Shown here: positions 6,960-19,041 of the stretch, one piece after another
Layout: every line of letters begins with the position of its first letter
How positions within the stretch are numbered: the first letter of the stretch is position 1
Source: Streptosporangium pseudovulgare
Lineage (GTDB): Bacteria > Actinomycetota > Actinomycetes > Streptosporangiales > Streptosporangiaceae
NCBI RefSeq assembly: GCF_014648055.1
Contig: NZ_BMQJ01000001.1
Span: forward strand, 248,001 to 312,000
Reading direction: 5' to 3'
Length of the DNA stretch: 64,000 nt
Notes under the pieces: generated by a model
What the model was told of the DNA's origin: nothing
The model's input: only the letters and a program-made list of their open reading frames with translations
The model's database searches: none
Made by a program: the position numbers and the translations under genes

Positions 6960-8027
6960 ATGACCACTTCCGCAGCCACGCTCGACATCGTCCGCCTTGA
7001 GGTGGATCGCGCCCTCCGGGAGTTCGTCGACCGGCAGCGGCCCCAGGTCAGCGCACCTGAGGCGGCCCCGCTCATCTCCGCCGCCGAGGACTTCCTCTCC
7101 TCGGGGAAGCGGCTGCGCCCGGCCTTCTGCTACTGGGGCTGGCGCGGCGCGGGCGGTGAGAACGACCCGGCGTTCTTCAACGCGGCCGCGTCCCTGGAGC
7201 TCCTCCAGGCGAGCGCGCTGGTCCACGACGACGTGATGGACGCCAGCGACATGCGCCGGGGCATGCCGGCGGCGCACCGCAGGTTCCAGTCACTGCACGA
7301 GGACGCCGGCTGGCACGGCTCGGCCGAGCAGTTCGGCCTGGGCGCCGCCATCCTGCTGGGCAACCTGATGCTCATCTGGTCGGGTGAGATGTGGCGGTCC
7401 AGCGGACTGCCGCCGGCCGCCCTGGCCGCGGCCCAGGACGTCCACGACCACATGCGCACCGAGCTGATGTGCGGCCAGTACCTGGACCTGCTGGAGCAGG
7501 CCCACGGCGAGGGCACCTTCGACAGCGCGCTGCGGGTCGCCCTGTTCAAGAGCGGGAAGTACTCGGTGGAGCAGCCGCTCAGGCTGGGCCTGGTGCTGGC
7601 CACGCGGGGACGCGAGCCGTGGATCGACCGGCTCTGCGAGGAGTACGGCCAGTGCGTGGGCATCGCCTTCCAGCTCCGCGACGACATCCTCGGCGTGTTC
7701 GGCGACCCGCTGGAGACCGGCAAGCCGGCCGGCGACGACCTGCGCGAGGGCAAGCGGACCATGCTCATCGCCCGCACCCTCGCCGCGGCCTCCCCCGCCC
7801 AGGCCGCCCAGGTGCGCGCCATGCTCGGCGACCCGGCGCTGGACGCGTCCGGGGTGGACCGGCTGCGGCAGATCATCCAGGAGACCGGGGCGCTCGCCGC
7901 GTGCGAGCGCCTGATCCAGGAGTACCTCGACGACGCCCTGCGCTCGCTGGAGCACGCCCCGATCACCTCGGAGGCCCGCACGGCGCTGGCCGAGCTGGCC
8001 GTGGCCGCGACGTCCCGCCGCACCTGA
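6960..8027 (+). CDS. polyprenyl (geranylgeranyl-type) diphosphate synthase
   Basis: A trans-isoprenyl diphosphate synthase of 355 aa. The first aspartate-rich motif is in LVHDDVMDASD and the second in QLRDDILGVFGD. Also visible are GKRLRP (allylic substrate/IPP binding), a GKYSVEQPL region and GDDLREGKRT. The residues just before the first motif (SLELLQASALVH) have no bulky aromatic, which fits a C20 or longer product, but chain length cannot be assigned with certainty. No carotenoid or terpene genes are adjacent. TAATGT (6948-6953) lies 6 nt before the ATG and there is no ribosome site, so the gene is probably leaderless. Confidence 0.92.
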   Translation: MTTSAATLDIVRLEVDRALREFVDRQRPQVSAPEAAPLISAAEDFLSSGKRLRPAFCYWGWRGAGGENDPAFFNAAASLELLQASALVHDDVMDASDMRRGMPAAHRRFQSLHEDAGWHGSAEQFGLGAAILLGNLMLIWSGEMWRSSGLPPAALAAAQDVHDHMRTELMCGQYLDLLEQAHGEGTFDSALRVALFKSGKYSVEQPLRLGLVLATRGREPWIDRLCEEYGQCVGIAFQLRDDILGVFGDPLETGKPAGDDLREGKRTMLIARTLAAASPAQAAQVRAMLGDPALDASGVDRLRQIIQETGALAACERLIQEYLDDALRSLEHAPITSEARTALAELAVAATSRRT

Positions 8028-8190
8028 CCGGCCCGCCGTACGGCGCGCAAGGACCACCCGTCCGGGCACGCACGCCCCGTCGTGCGGGCACCGGCGGACC
8101 GCCGTACGGCCCCGGGGCATGGCACACGCGGATCGGGGCACAGCGCGACCGGGCGCGGCCGGGCCGTACGGCCGGCTCGGCCGCGTGCGG

Positions 8191-8832
8191 TCAGACCCCG
8201 GCGGTCAGCCGCCGCCTGAACTCCTCGGCGGCGGCCTTGGGGTCGTCGGCCTCGGTGATGGCCCGTACCACCACGACCCGGCGCACGCCGTACGACATGA
8301 CCTCGTCGAGGTTGGCGAGGTCGATGCCGCCGATGCCGAACCAGGGCCGGTCGGTCGCGAGGGCCGCGGCGTGCCGGAGCAGGCCGGGGCCCGGGGCGGG
8401 CCGCCCGGGCTTGGTGGGCGTCGGCCAGATCGGGCCGCAGCAGAAGTAGTCGACGCCGGGCTCGACGGCCGCGGCGGACGCCTCCTCGGGGGCGTGGGTG
8501 GAACGCCCGATGAGGATGTCGTCGCCGAGGATGTCGCGGGCGACCGGCACGGGCAGGTCGTCCTGGCCGAGGTGGAGCACGTCGGGCCGGGCCGCGTAGG
8601 CGATGTCGGCGCGGTCGTTGACCGCCAGCAGCCGGCCGTGCCGGTCGCAGGCGTCGCGGAAGACCTCCAGCAGCGCCAGCTCCTCGCGGGCCTCCAGGCC
8701 CTTCTCGCGGAGCTGGACGATGTCGACGCCGCCGCTCAGGGCGGCGTCGAGGAAGTCGGCGAGGTCACCGCGGTCGCGGCGGCCGTCGGTGCAGAGGTAC
8801 AGGCGGGCGTCAGAAAGCGAGGGCCTGGGCAC
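8191..8832 (-). CDS. thiE: thiamine phosphate synthase
   Basis: Couples HMP-PP and the thiazole phosphate to thiamine monophosphate. A compact TIM barrel of 213 aa with the blocks [53 protein letters not shown] (phosphate/Mg region) and [15 protein letters not shown]. It starts at GTG 8832 and overlaps the 3' end of the upstream small HTH gene by 23 bp, implying translational coupling. With thiO-thiS-thiG nearby it supplies the last steps of thiamin synthesis; thiC and thiD are not in the window. Confidence 0.95.
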   Translation of the reverse strand: MPRPSLSDARLYLCTDGRRDRGDLADFLDAALSGGVDIVQLREKGLEAREELALLEVFRDACDRHGRLLAVNDRADIAYAARPDVLHLGQDDLPVPVARDILGDDILIGRSTHAPEEASAAAVEPGVDYFCCGPIWPTPTKPGRPAPGPGLLRHAAALATDRPWFGIGGIDLANLDEVMSYGVRRVVVVRAITEADDPKAAAEEFRRRLTAGV

Positions 8833-9184
8833 GTCTCTTGACCTCGGTGTGGCGGCCCGCGGCGATCGCCTCCACCGGCGATCCCGGCAGGCTGTCGTCC
8901 GGAGTGAAGAGCCAGCGCAACGACTCGACGTCGTCGTATCCGGCGTCGAGCAGCACGGTGAGCGTGCCCGGCAGTCCCTTCAGGACGTCGCCGTCGGACA
9001 GGAACACGGCCGGGATCTGGGGTTCTCCCCCGCCCCGGCGCACCCCGATGAGCTTGCGGTCCTTGAGGAGCTGCTTGGCGCGGCCGGCACTGAGGCCGAG
9101 CCTCCGGGCCACCTCGGTCAGGGTGAGCCACTCGCCCACCAGCTGGTCGGTCTCCCGGTCGATCTGCGCAACAGAAAGCGTCAC
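8810..9184 (-). CDS. Rv2175c-like DNA-binding protein
   Basis: A 124-aa protein starting at GTG 9184. An N-terminal winged-HTH/excisionase-like segment ([22 protein letters not shown]) is followed by a beta-rich region with IPAVFL and a C-terminal helical part ([18 protein letters not shown]). This matches the actinobacterial family of Mycobacterium tuberculosis Rv2175c, a DNA-binding protein phosphorylated by PknL; a PASTA Ser/Thr kinase is encoded 4 kb away. It overlaps thiE by 23 bp, so it may be co-expressed with it. Its target DNA is unknown. Confidence 0.75.
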   Translation of the reverse strand: MTLSVAQIDRETDQLVGEWLTLTEVARRLGLSAGRAKQLLKDRKLIGVRRGGGEPQIPAVFLSDGDVLKGLPGTLTVLLDAGYDDVESLRWLFTPDDSLPGSPVEAIAAGRHTEVKRRAQALAF

Positions 9185-9231
9185 GAATCCACCACTACCA
9201 CATCGAGCCTTTCGCCAAACACCGGTGCGGG

Positions 9232-10401
9232 TCACGCCGCGCAGTCGCGCAACGCTACCGCAGGGTCGGCCAGGCGCTCGACGTCGAGGGGCCGGCCGCC
9301 CTCGATGAGGCGCCTGCCCTGGACCAGGTCGCGGGGCCGGTCGACGGACAGCACCGCGACGAGCCGGTCGCGGTCGTCCACCCAGCAGGCCCCCCACTTC
9401 GGATCGGCCCCGGGGTCGCCGCGCATGACCAGGCGGCCGCCGTCGTGCCGGCCGGCGTACTGGACCATGTGGCCGAACTGCTCCGACCAGAAGTAGGGAA
9501 CCGGGTCGTAGACCGCCTCCTCCCCCATCAGGGAGGCCACGGCCACCTCGGGGGCGTTCAGCGCGGTGTCCCAGTGCTCGACCCGCAGGCGGCGGCCGTA
9601 GCGGCGCGACCACCAGGCGGCGCAGTCGCCCACCGCGACGACGCCGGGCAGCGAGGTGCGCAGGTGCTCGTCGGTGACGACGCCGTCGTCGAGCCCGACG
9701 CCGGAGCCGGCCAGCCACTCGACCGCGGGGCGGACGCCGACACCGGTGACGACCACGTCGGCCTCGACCGCCGAGCCGTCGGCCAGAGTCAGCCCGCCGT
9801 GGTCGACGGAGGCGACCGCGGTGCCGAGCCGCAGGTCCACGCCCGCCTGCTCGTACCAGGGGACGGTCCAGGCGCCGACCGGGCCGAGCGCGGCGGCCAG
9901 CGGGACGTCGGCGGCCTCGACCACGGTGACCTCGCAGCCGGCCCGGCGCGCGGCGGTGGTCACCTCGGCGCCGATCCAGCCCGCGCCGACGACGGCGATC
10001 CTGACCCCCGGCGCGAACAGGGCGCGCAGCCCGAGGGCGTCGTCGATCGTGCGCAGGACGTGCTGCGGGCCGTCGCCGAGCAGCCGGACCGGGCGGGCGC
10101 CGGTGGCGATGACCAGCCCGTCGTAGGGAAGCTCGCCCTCGGTGGTCTCCACCACGCCGGGCCGCAACCCCTTGGCGGCCGCTCCCGGGCGGAAGGAGAC
10201 CTCCAGGGCGCCGAGATCGGAGTCGACGACCGTGGAGTCGGTGCCGCCGAGCAGGACAGCCTTCGACAAGGGGGGGCGGTCGTACGGCCGGTGCCGCTCC
10301 TCCCCGATCAGGGTGATCGTGCCGGCGAACCCGTGGGCCCGTAACGCCTCGACGCTGCGCACGCCGGCCAGGCCGGCGCCAACCACCACGACATGATTCA
10401 C
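9232..10401 (-). CDS. FAD-dependent NAD(P)H oxidoreductase (ferredoxin-reductase-like)
   Basis: A 389-aa pyridine-nucleotide disulfide-type flavoprotein without the redox CXXC. An N-terminal FAD dinucleotide fold (VVVVGAGLAGVRSVEALR) is followed by RPYDRPPLSK, typical of the putidaredoxin/rubredoxin reductase group. A second, NAD(P)-binding fold is at IAVVGAGWIGAEVTTAA. The FAD-binding ATG motif is present as IATGARP, and GDCAAWW and a C-terminal reductase domain follow. It probably passes electrons from NAD(P)H to a ferredoxin or monooxygenase encoded elsewhere. It is divergent from the TPP riboswitch and thiO operon. Confidence 0.85.
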   Translation of the reverse strand: MNHVVVVGAGLAGVRSVEALRAHGFAGTITLIGEERHRPYDRPPLSKAVLLGGTDSTVVDSDLGALEVSFRPGAAAKGLRPGVVETTEGELPYDGLVIATGARPVRLLGDGPQHVLRTIDDALGLRALFAPGVRIAVVGAGWIGAEVTTAARRAGCEVTVVEAADVPLAAALGPVGAWTVPWYEQAGVDLRLGTAVASVDHGGLTLADGSAVEADVVVTGVGVRPAVEWLAGSGVGLDDGVVTDEHLRTSLPGVVAVGDCAAWWSRRYGRRLRVEHWDTALNAPEVAVASLMGEEAVYDPVPYFWSEQFGHMVQYAGRHDGGRLVMRGDPGADPKWGACWVDDRDRLVAVLSVDRPRDLVQGRRLIEGGRPLDVERLADPAVALRDCAA

Positions 10402-10515
10402 ACCTCATCAGCCTAGGCGTCCGGAGGACCCTCGGCTATCTGCTACGTGCGCTGAAACCGGCATTCAACCCACACGGGGCGCTACACCCGCGTCGGGGCG
10501 GCCGGAGGCACCCCT

Positions 10516-10521
10516 TATGGT
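10516..10521 (+). promoter_or_regulatory. possible -10 box of the thiO-thiS-thiG operon
   Basis: TATGGT lies about 18 nt before the first conserved helix of the TPP riboswitch, a suitable distance for a transcript starting near 10528. I see no good -35 element. Confidence 0.35.
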
Positions 10522-10533
10522 TGGGATGTCAAG

Positions 10534-10728
10534 ACGCGCGGGAGCCCGGCACGCACCGGGCTGAGAGGAGGGCCGCGAGACCGCCGAAGAGCGCGGAGCC
10601 ACGCACCGCGACCGGAATCGCCCCTGATGGGCGCGGCCGGGCGACGCGGGCGGGCCGCGACCGGGCGTGACCGCGAGCGGGCCCTCGACCGCCAGGAACC
10701 TGATCCGGGTCATGCCGGCGAAGGGAGC
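10534..10728 (+). ncRNA. TPP riboswitch (thi box) with an expanded optional stem
   Basis: The conserved 5' part reads GCGCGGGAGCCCGG and GGGCTGAGAG (10558-10567). The 3' part reads CCTGATCCGGGTCATGCCGG followed by CGAAGGGAG (to about 10727). Both are near-perfect matches to the thi-box core that binds thiamine pyrophosphate. Between them lie about 120 nt of GC-rich sequence, longer than usual and presumably an expanded P3 arm. The aptamer ends only 4 nt before the thiO ATG, so control is most likely translational, by hiding the ribosome site (AAGGGAG). Confidence 0.93.
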
Positions 10729-10731
10729 GGG

Positions 10732-12856
<2,125 letters not shown>

Positions 12857-12946
12857 GCGGGCCTCCCCGCCGCCCGGGCGTATGGCGGCGGGCGGCGGTA
12901 CGCCTCGTGGGGGGTGCGCGGCGGCGGGCGGTGCACCCCTCATGAG

Positions 12947-12977
12947 GGCCGTCCCCGGGCCCCGGCCGGGGACGGCC
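12947..12977 (+). terminator. terminator of the thiO-thiS-thiG operon
   Basis: GGCCGTCCCC (12947-12956) and GGGGACGGCC (12968-12977) form a perfect 10-bp stem, and the GC-rich loop can pair further. It lies 90 nt after thiG. The rest of the 271-bp gap holds no gene. Confidence 0.65.
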
Positions 12978-13127
12978 GGCCGGGGGCGGAGCGTCGGCGA
13001 CGGGTACAGTGATCCGCCCCGTGGACCTCGGAATGCCCTGGGAATCCGCAGAAAACAGTCAACTTCTCGGCATCGGTTTGGAACACCGGCACCCTGTGGA
13101 CGCCAAAACGCCCGTAAACTCAGCCGG

Positions 13128-15104
13128 GTGGACACGACGGTTACTGACCCCCTGGTCGGGAGACTCCTCGACGGGCGTTACCGCGTCGAGTCCCGGATCG
13201 CCCGAGGCGGGATGGCGACCGTCTACCTGGCCATGGACATCCGGCTCGACCGCACGGTCGCCGTGAAGGTGATGCACCGATCCCTCGCCGAGGACCCCTC
13301 CTTCGTCCGGCGGTTCATCGGCGAGGCGAAGTCGGTGGCGAGCCTGTCGCACCCCAACGTGGTGCACGTCTTCGACCAGGGCACCGACGGCGGCAACGTC
13401 TACCTGTCGATGGAGTACGTCCCGGGGCGCACCCTGCGCGACGTGCTCCGCTCCCGCGGCAGGCTGCCCGCCCGCGAGGCCCTGGAGGTCATCATCCCGG
13501 TGCTCGCCGCGCTGGGCGCCGCGCACCAGACGGGGATGATCCACCGCGACGTCAAGCCGGAGAACGTCCTCCTCAGCGACGACGGCCGGATCAAGGTGGT
13601 GGACTTCGGCCTGGCCCGCGCGATCGAGGCGACCAACCAGACGCGGACCGGCGTCATGATCGGGACCATCGCCTACATGTCGCCCGAGCAGGTGACGGCG
13701 GCGGCCGCCGACGCCCGCAGCGACGTCTACGCGGCCGGGATCATGCTGTTCGAGCTCCTCACCGGCAGCCAGCCGTACGAGGGCGACACCCCGATGTCGG
13801 TGGCCTACCGGCACGTCCACGACACCGTTCCGCTGCCGTCCAGCCTGCTGCCCGACATCCCCCCGCAGCTCGACGCTCTGGTGGCCAGGGCCACGGCCCG
13901 CGACCCCGAGGGCCGTCCGGCGGACGCCACCGCGATGCTGGTCGCCGCGGTGGAGGCGCACCGGGCGCTGCCCATGGACAGCGGCCCGGCGCCGCAGGTC
14001 CCGGTCGCCCCGGTACGGCCCGCGGAGCACCCGGGGCCGGCGGGCGCCACCATGGTGCAGCCGGCCGTCAACCACACCCTGGTCCAGCCGCGCGGCGAAC
14101 TGCTCACCACCCCCGCCGCAGGCCACCCCGGCACCCCGGCCGGGCCGGAGCCGCGGGCGGCCGCGCGGCGCGGCGGGTCCCGGCGGCCCACGTGGTTCCT
14201 GATCGCGCTGGCCCTGGTCATGGTGGCCGGGATCGGCCTGACCGGCTGGTGGTTCTCCCAGACCCGCACGATCAAGGTGCCCGACTCGCTGGTGGGCATG
14301 AACGTCAAGCTGGCCCAGAGCGAGGCCGAACGGCTCGGCTTCACCGTCGTGGTCGGCCAGGCCCAGTACGACGAGAAGGTCCCCAAGGACAACGTCCTGT
14401 CGACCGACCCGGTCGGCGGCACCGAGGTCGAGCCGAAGTCGCGGCTCACCCTGGTCGCCTCGGCGGGCCCCAAGCGGGTCCCGGTGCCCAACGTCGTCGG
14501 CATGGACCAGAACGCGGCCCGGTCGAAGCTCGCCGAGGTCAAGCTGGTCACCGGGAACATCCGGCGGCAGGGCAGTGACACCGTGCCGCGCAACCAGGTC
14601 ATCCGGACCATCCCGGCGGTGGGCAACCCCGTCAAGGAGGGCAGCAAGGTCTCCCTGGTGGTCAGCGCGGGCCTGCTCCTGCCGGACGTCAAGGGCATGC
14701 CCCGCGACCAGGCCGACGCCACGCTGCGCACCGCGGGCTTCCTGCCGGAGTTCGTCGAGCAGACCGACGCCGCCACCCCCTGCACGGTCATCGCGCAGGA
14801 CCCCCAGCCCGGGGCCGAGGTGGACAAGGGCGCCGTCGTGCGGATGACCCTCTCCCAGTGCAACAACCCCGGCTGGCACTGGCCGTGGGAGAACGACGGC
14901 CAGCCCGGCGAGGGCGACGGCAAGCAGGTGGTCGTCATCCCCAACGTGATGTTCAAAGAGGTCAAGGCGGCCCGCGACGAGCTGCGCGCCGCGGGGGTGA
15001 CGGTGAAGATGCGCAAGGGCCTGGGCCGGGGGATGGTGGTGGCGCAGCTCCCGGGGGCCGGCCAGCAGGTCCCGCCGGGCACCGAGGTGACGCTCTGGTT
15101 CTGA
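13128..15104 (+). CDS. transmembrane Ser/Thr protein kinase with four PASTA domains
   Basis: A PknB/Stk1-like sensor kinase of 658 aa. The cytoplasmic kinase domain spans about 1-270: GGMATVYLA glycine loop, VAVKVM lysine, HRDVKPENVL catalytic loop, DFGLARA, and MSPEQV. A Pro-rich juxtamembrane region follows, then one membrane helix near 354-376 (FLIALALVMVAGIGLTG). Four extracellular PASTA repeats cover about 382-658 and bind muropeptides or lipid II in relatives. The start is GTG 13128, because TAAACT (13115-13120) lies 7 nt upstream and no ribosome site exists; the kinase fold begins about 18 residues later. No cognate phosphatase gene is adjacent. Confidence 0.95.
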   Translation: MDTTVTDPLVGRLLDGRYRVESRIARGGMATVYLAMDIRLDRTVAVKVMHRSLAEDPSFVRRFIGEAKSVASLSHPNVVHVFDQGTDGGNVYLSMEYVPGRTLRDVLRSRGRLPAREALEVIIPVLAALGAAHQTGMIHRDVKPENVLLSDDGRIKVVDFGLARAIEATNQTRTGVMIGTIAYMSPEQVTAAAADARSDVYAAGIMLFELLTGSQPYEGDTPMSVAYRHVHDTVPLPSSLLPDIPPQLDALVARATARDPEGRPADATAMLVAAVEAHRALPMDSGPAPQVPVAPVRPAEHPGPAGATMVQPAVNHTLVQPRGELLTTPAAGHPGTPAGPEPRAAARRGGSRRPTWFLIALALVMVAGIGLTGWWFSQTRTIKVPDSLVGMNVKLAQSEAERLGFTVVVGQAQYDEKVPKDNVLSTDPVGGTEVEPKSRLTLVASAGPKRVPVPNVVGMDQNAARSKLAEVKLVTGNIRRQGSDTVPRNQVIRTIPAVGNPVKEGSKVSLVVSAGLLLPDVKGMPRDQADATLRTAGFLPEFVEQTDAATPCTVIAQDPQPGAEVDKGAVVRMTLSQCNNPGWHWPWENDGQPGEGDGKQVVVIPNVMFKEVKAARDELRAAGVTVKMRKGLGRGMVVAQLPGAGQQVPPGTEVTLWF

Positions 15105-15235
15105 GCGGCGCGCGCTTCGACCGGTCGCGTGCTCGGCGGGTCGCGGGCCTGTCCGTCCGTACGGCTCGCGGCCGGTCACGCCGTTCCGGATGGCACGGCT
15201 CGCCACCGGTCGCGCGTCACGGCCGGCCGTACGGC

Positions 15236-16189
15236 TCAGGGCCGGTGGAGCAGGCCGTGCAGGCGGACCCGGGCGAGGCCGCCGTCGGGGAAGACGTCCA
15301 CCCTGACGTGGGTGGTCACCGGCGCGTCCGCGAGGCGGAAGCGGTGGCGCGTGTCGGGCAGCAGCGGGGTCCTGGGCAGCAGCTCCGTCCAGGTACGGCC
15401 GTCGGCCGTCCCCCGGAGCGACACGGCGGCCGGGGCGTTGAACAGCAGGTTCGTCGTGTCGATCTCGGCGAGCCGGATGACGCCGGGCCCGGCCAGGCGG
15501 ATCACCAGCCAGTCGTTGCCGCCGTCGCGGCGGCGGGCCGTCTCCCAGCCCTCGGCCTGGTGCCGGGCGAGGCCGGGGGCTATGACGTTGCCGGGCGGGG
15601 AGTAGAACCCGTCGGAGCAGCCGGTGACCAGCCCGCCGTTCTCCAGCGCGGCCAGGTCCAGACCCAGGCCGTCGTAGACCGTCAGGTCCGGCCTGGCCTC
15701 GCCGTGCACGCGCAGCCGGGCCACGCCGCCGTCGGGGAAGATGTTCAGCCGCACGTGGGTGCGGCGCCGTTCCCCGGTCACCGTGAAGCGGTGCTCGGCG
15801 TCCCCGGTGAGTGCGGCGCGCGGGACGATCTCCTCCCATTCGGCGCCGGCCAGCTCCGCCGCGGTGGGGTGGCCGGTCACCTCGGCCGCCTCGACGGAGG
15901 CGTGCGCCGGGTGGTTGGCCCTGAACCAGGCGGTGTCGATCACGACGCCGCGGACCACGCCGGGCACGCCGAGGCGGACCACGGCCCAGTCGTGGCCGGG
16001 CTCGCGCCGCCGCCGGGTCTCCCAGCCGTCGTAGACCTGGCCCTTGGCGCCGAAGGTGTGCGCCTGGAAGCCGGGCGGGCCGGGCCGGATGAGGTTCTCC
16101 CGCTCGGCGAAGGACTCGTCGCTGGCCGCGACGACCGAGCCGCCGTGGGTGCGCAGCGCCAGGTCGGGCAGGGTGGTGAAGTCGTTCAC
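15236..16189 (-). CDS. alc: allantoicase
   Basis: Hydrolyses allantoate to ureidoglycolate and urea. The 317-aa protein has the two-fold repeated jelly-roll architecture of the family: each half shows a DGWETRR-type motif ([10 protein letters not shown] and EGWETARRR), an IDT block ([24 protein letters not shown]) and THVRxxxFPDGGxARxRxHG. It starts at GTG 16189, overlapping the allantoinase stop by 4 bp, so it is the last gene of a coupled glycerate kinase-allantoinase-allantoicase set. Confidence 0.93.
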   Translation of the reverse strand: MNDFTTLPDLALRTHGGSVVAASDESFAERENLIRPGPPGFQAHTFGAKGQVYDGWETRRRREPGHDWAVVRLGVPGVVRGVVIDTAWFRANHPAHASVEAAEVTGHPTAAELAGAEWEEIVPRAALTGDAEHRFTVTGERRRTHVRLNIFPDGGVARLRVHGEARPDLTVYDGLGLDLAALENGGLVTGCSDGFYSPPGNVIAPGLARHQAEGWETARRRDGGNDWLVIRLAGPGVIRLAEIDTTNLLFNAPAAVSLRGTADGRTWTELLPRTPLLPDTRHRFRLADAPVTTHVRVDVFPDGGLARVRLHGLLHRP

Positions 16190-17742
16190 GACGGGGTCCT
16201 TCCGGTGCCGGGGCGGGAGGGCGTGCGAGGACGCGCCGCGGGCGGCTCCGACCGGCCTGGCTCGGGCTCGCCGGGTCCCGGGGCGCCGGGGCCGAGCTCG
16301 GGCTCGGGCTCGGGCTCGGTCCGTTCCGGGGTGCCGGTGCCGGGCTCGGCCCGTTCCGGGGCGGGTCGCCGCAGCAGGACCCCGCCGGGCTCGCCGTCGG
16401 ACCCGCTGTCGGACCCGCTGTCGGACCCGCCGCCCGTGAGGCGGCCGCGCAGCCAGGTGGCGCGGACCGCGCCCCGCAGCGTCCTGCCGTGGTACGGCGT
16501 GACCGGATTGCGGTGGTGCAGGGCGGCGGCGTCCACGGTGTGCTCGGCGTCGGGATCGAAGGCCACCAGGTCGGCGTCGCGGCCCGCCTCGATCACACCC
16601 TTGCGGGTCAGGCCGGCCAGCGCCGCGGGGCCGGCGGCCATCCACCGGACGACGTGCTCCAGGCCGTATCCGCGCCGCGCCGCCTCGGTCCAGACGACGG
16701 ACAGGCCGAGCTGGAGGGAGGAGACACCACCCCAGGCACGGGCGAAGTCGGGCACCTTCAGATCCGGCGTGGACGGCGAGTGGTCGGAGACGACACAGCT
16801 CAGCACCCCCTCGGCGAGCCCGCGCCAGAGCGCGTCGCGGTTGGCCGCCGAGCGGATCGGCGGACAGCACTTGAACGCGGTGCCGCCGGGCGGCACCTCC
16901 TCGGCGGTCAGCGCCAGGTAGTGCGGGCAGGTCTCGGCGGTGATCCGCACGCCCCGCGCCCGTGCCGCGGCCAGCGGCTCCAGGCACAGCGCCGAGGACA
17001 CGTGCAGGATGTGGACCCGCGCGCCGGTCTCCCCGGCCAGCGCCACGACCCGCTCGACCGCCCGCCGCTCGGCCTCGCCGGGCCGGGAGCCGAGGAAATC
17101 GGCGTAGCCGGGCCCGGCGGGATCGGCGAGCAGCGCCGGGTCCTCGGCGTGGACGACCAGCAGGCCGTCGAAGGAGGCGATCTCCGCCATGGCCCGCCGC
17201 AGCCCCGCGTCGTCGAGCGGCGGGAACTCCTCCACGCCCGACGGCGACAGGAAGCACTTGAAGCCGAACACGCCGGCCTCGTGCAGCGGCCGCAGGGCGG
17301 CGGCGTTCCCGGGGATCGCGCCGCCCCAGAAGCCGACGTCCACCGCGCACCGGCCCCCGGCGGCCCGCCTCTTGACGTCGAGCGCGGCCACGTCCACGGT
17401 CGGCGGCAACGAGTTGAGCGGCATGTCCACGATCGTGGTGACGCCGCCGGCCGCGGCGGCCCGGGTGGCCGACGCGAAGCCCTCCCAGTGGGTCCGGCCG
17501 GGCTCGTTGACGTGCACGTGGGTGTCGACCAGGCCCGGCAGCAGCGCGACGTCGCCGAGGTCGACCCGTTCGGCGGCGTCCGGGGGCGCGTCGTGGGGGT
17601 GCAGGCCGGTGATCCTGCCGTCCCATACGGCCACCGCCGCCGGGGCCTGGCCGCCGGGCAGCACCACCCGGCGGGACCGGACCACCAGGTCCGGTCTCCG
17701 CTCGTCCGCTCCCCGGCTCTCGCGGGCCCCGGCGATGGTCAC
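16186..17742 (-). CDS. allB: allantoinase with a low-complexity C-terminal extension
   Basis: Opens the allantoin ring to allantoate. The amidohydrolase signature [15 protein letters not shown] gives the first metal ligands, [11 protein letters not shown] carries the lysine to be carbamylated, and [17 protein letters not shown] and SDHSPS give the remaining ligands. The enzyme core ends near residue 434 (WLRGRLTGG). About 84 further residues, with [11 protein letters not shown] and a Pro-Glu/Gly-rich tail, are not part of known allantoinases. GTG 17742 overlaps the glycerate kinase stop by 4 bp (GTGA). Confidence 0.92.
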   Translation of the reverse strand: MTIAGARESRGADERRPDLVVRSRRVVLPGGQAPAAVAVWDGRITGLHPHDAPPDAAERVDLGDVALLPGLVDTHVHVNEPGRTHWEGFASATRAAAAGGVTTIVDMPLNSLPPTVDVAALDVKRRAAGGRCAVDVGFWGGAIPGNAAALRPLHEAGVFGFKCFLSPSGVEEFPPLDDAGLRRAMAEIASFDGLLVVHAEDPALLADPAGPGYADFLGSRPGEAERRAVERVVALAGETGARVHILHVSSALCLEPLAAARARGVRITAETCPHYLALTAEEVPPGGTAFKCCPPIRSAANRDALWRGLAEGVLSCVVSDHSPSTPDLKVPDFARAWGGVSSLQLGLSVVWTEAARRGYGLEHVVRWMAAGPAALAGLTRKGVIEAGRDADLVAFDPDAEHTVDAAALHHRNPVTPYHGRTLRGAVRATWLRGRLTGGGSDSGSDSGSDGEPGGVLLRRPAPERAEPGTGTPERTEPEPEPELGPGAPGPGEPEPGRSEPPAARPRTPSRPGTGRTPS

Positions 17743-18920
17743 AGGTGTTCCGCGGTGATCCGGCGCGCGAGGCGCTCCAGCAGCGGGCCCGCCTGCGCCA
17801 TGCACACCTCCGGGTCGGGTTCGAGGTCGGTGAGGGCGTAGGCGGCCGAGATGCCGGCCGCGGCCAGCTCCTCGTCGCCCAGCGTCCGGCGCCCGCACAC
17901 CGCGACGACCGGGACCCCCGCCTTGGCCGCCGCCGCCGCGACGCCCGCGGGGGCCTTGCCGCGCAGGGTCTGCTCGTCCAGCGACCCCTCCCCGGTGACC
18001 ACCAGGCGGGCGCCGGGGAGCCGGTCGTGGAAGCGCAGCAGGTCGAGCAGGTACTCGATGCCCGGCCGCAGGTCCGCCCCGAGGAAGGCCAGCGCGGCGA
18101 AGCCCACTCCCCCGGCGGCGCCCGCGCCGGGCCGGGCGGCCACGCCCATGGCGCGCACGACGCCGTCGTGCTCGGCGGCGCCGGCCAGGCCGTGGGTGTG
18201 CGCGGCGACCGCGGCGAGCCGTACCAGGCCCTTCTCCAGCAGCGCGACGTCCTCGGGGCCGGCGCCCTTCTGCGGGCCGTACACGGCGGCGGCGCCGTGC
18301 GGGCCGAGCAGCGGGTTGTCCACGTCACCGGCGACGACATACTCCACGCCGCCGGACGGGCCGAGCCCGGACGCCTCGAACCCGGAGGCGTCGATCCTGT
18401 CGAGATCGGTCAGGGCCGCGCCGCCCGGGGGCAGCTCCCGCCCGTCCGCGTCCAGGAACCGGACGCCGAGCGCCGCCATCATGCCGGTGCCGCCGTCGGT
18501 GCAGGCGCTGCCGCCCAGGCCGAGCACGATCCGCCGCGCGCCGCGCCGTACGGCGTGGGCGATCAGCTCGCCGGTTCCCCGGCTGGTCGCGGTGAGCGCC
18601 CGCGGCCCGTCCGGCAGGCGGCGCAGCCCGGACGCCTCGGCCAGCTCGACCACGGCCGTCGGCGTCCCGCCGGCCTCGCGCCAGGCGTAGGCGGCGCGGA
18701 CCGGTTCCCCGGTGGGCCCGGTGACCTCGGCCTCGACACGGCCGAACCCGGCGGCGACGGCCGCGTCCACGGTGCCGTCACCGCCGTCGGCCACCGGCAC
18801 CGCGACCGTGGCGACGTCCGGGCCGAGCCCGGCGGCCACCCGCGCCGCGACCTCGGCCGCGGTCAGCGACCCCTTGAACTTGTCCGGGGCGATGACGACG
18901 TGTCCCGACGACTCAGACAA
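17739..18920 (-). CDS. glxK: glycerate kinase (GlxK/GarK type)
   Basis: Phosphorylates glycerate formed from glyoxylate, the end of the allantoin route, to 2-phosphoglycerate. A glycerate-kinase-I-type protein of 393 aa: [16 protein letters not shown] near the N terminus, [26 protein letters not shown] (phosphate-binding), [14 protein letters not shown] and [13 protein letters not shown] place the start at TTG 18920, preceded by GGGAGCAGGG. Glyoxylate carboligase and tartronate semialdehyde reductase, which would make its substrate, are not in the window. It is coupled to allantoinase. Confidence 0.9.
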   Translation of the reverse strand: MSESSGHVVIAPDKFKGSLTAAEVAARVAAGLGPDVATVAVPVADGGDGTVDAAVAAGFGRVEAEVTGPTGEPVRAAYAWREAGGTPTAVVELAEASGLRRLPDGPRALTATSRGTGELIAHAVRRGARRIVLGLGGSACTDGGTGMMAALGVRFLDADGRELPPGGAALTDLDRIDASGFEASGLGPSGGVEYVVAGDVDNPLLGPHGAAAVYGPQKGAGPEDVALLEKGLVRLAAVAAHTHGLAGAAEHDGVVRAMGVAARPGAGAAGGVGFAALAFLGADLRPGIEYLLDLLRFHDRLPGARLVVTGEGSLDEQTLRGKAPAGVAAAAAKAGVPVVAVCGRRTLGDEELAAAGISAAYALTDLEPDPEVCMAQAGPLLERLARRITAEHL

Positions 18921-19041
18921 CCCTGCTCCCTGGTGTACGGCGGGCCGGTGCGGCCCGCCCGGCACACCCGGGCGGCACCGGTCCCGGCCCGGTGAGGTGG
19001 GCCACCATCATCACATCCCTTCGGAAAGGGGTTTCCAGGGT

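Noticed and set aside
10627-10731. An upstream in-frame ATG extending thiO by 35 residues
   Set aside because: It lies within the conserved TPP riboswitch; the ribosome site and the FAD motif fit ATG 10732.
13059-15839. Minus-strand frame of over 900 codons antisense to the PASTA kinase
   Set aside because: No family match, and its composition is that of an antisense frame in high-GC DNA.
15236-18340. A very long minus-strand open frame (about 1030 codons) spanning allantoicase and into glycerate kinase
   Set aside because: Only its last 317 codons match a protein family. The rest is the wrong frame of allantoinase and glycerate kinase, open because of GC-rich third positions.
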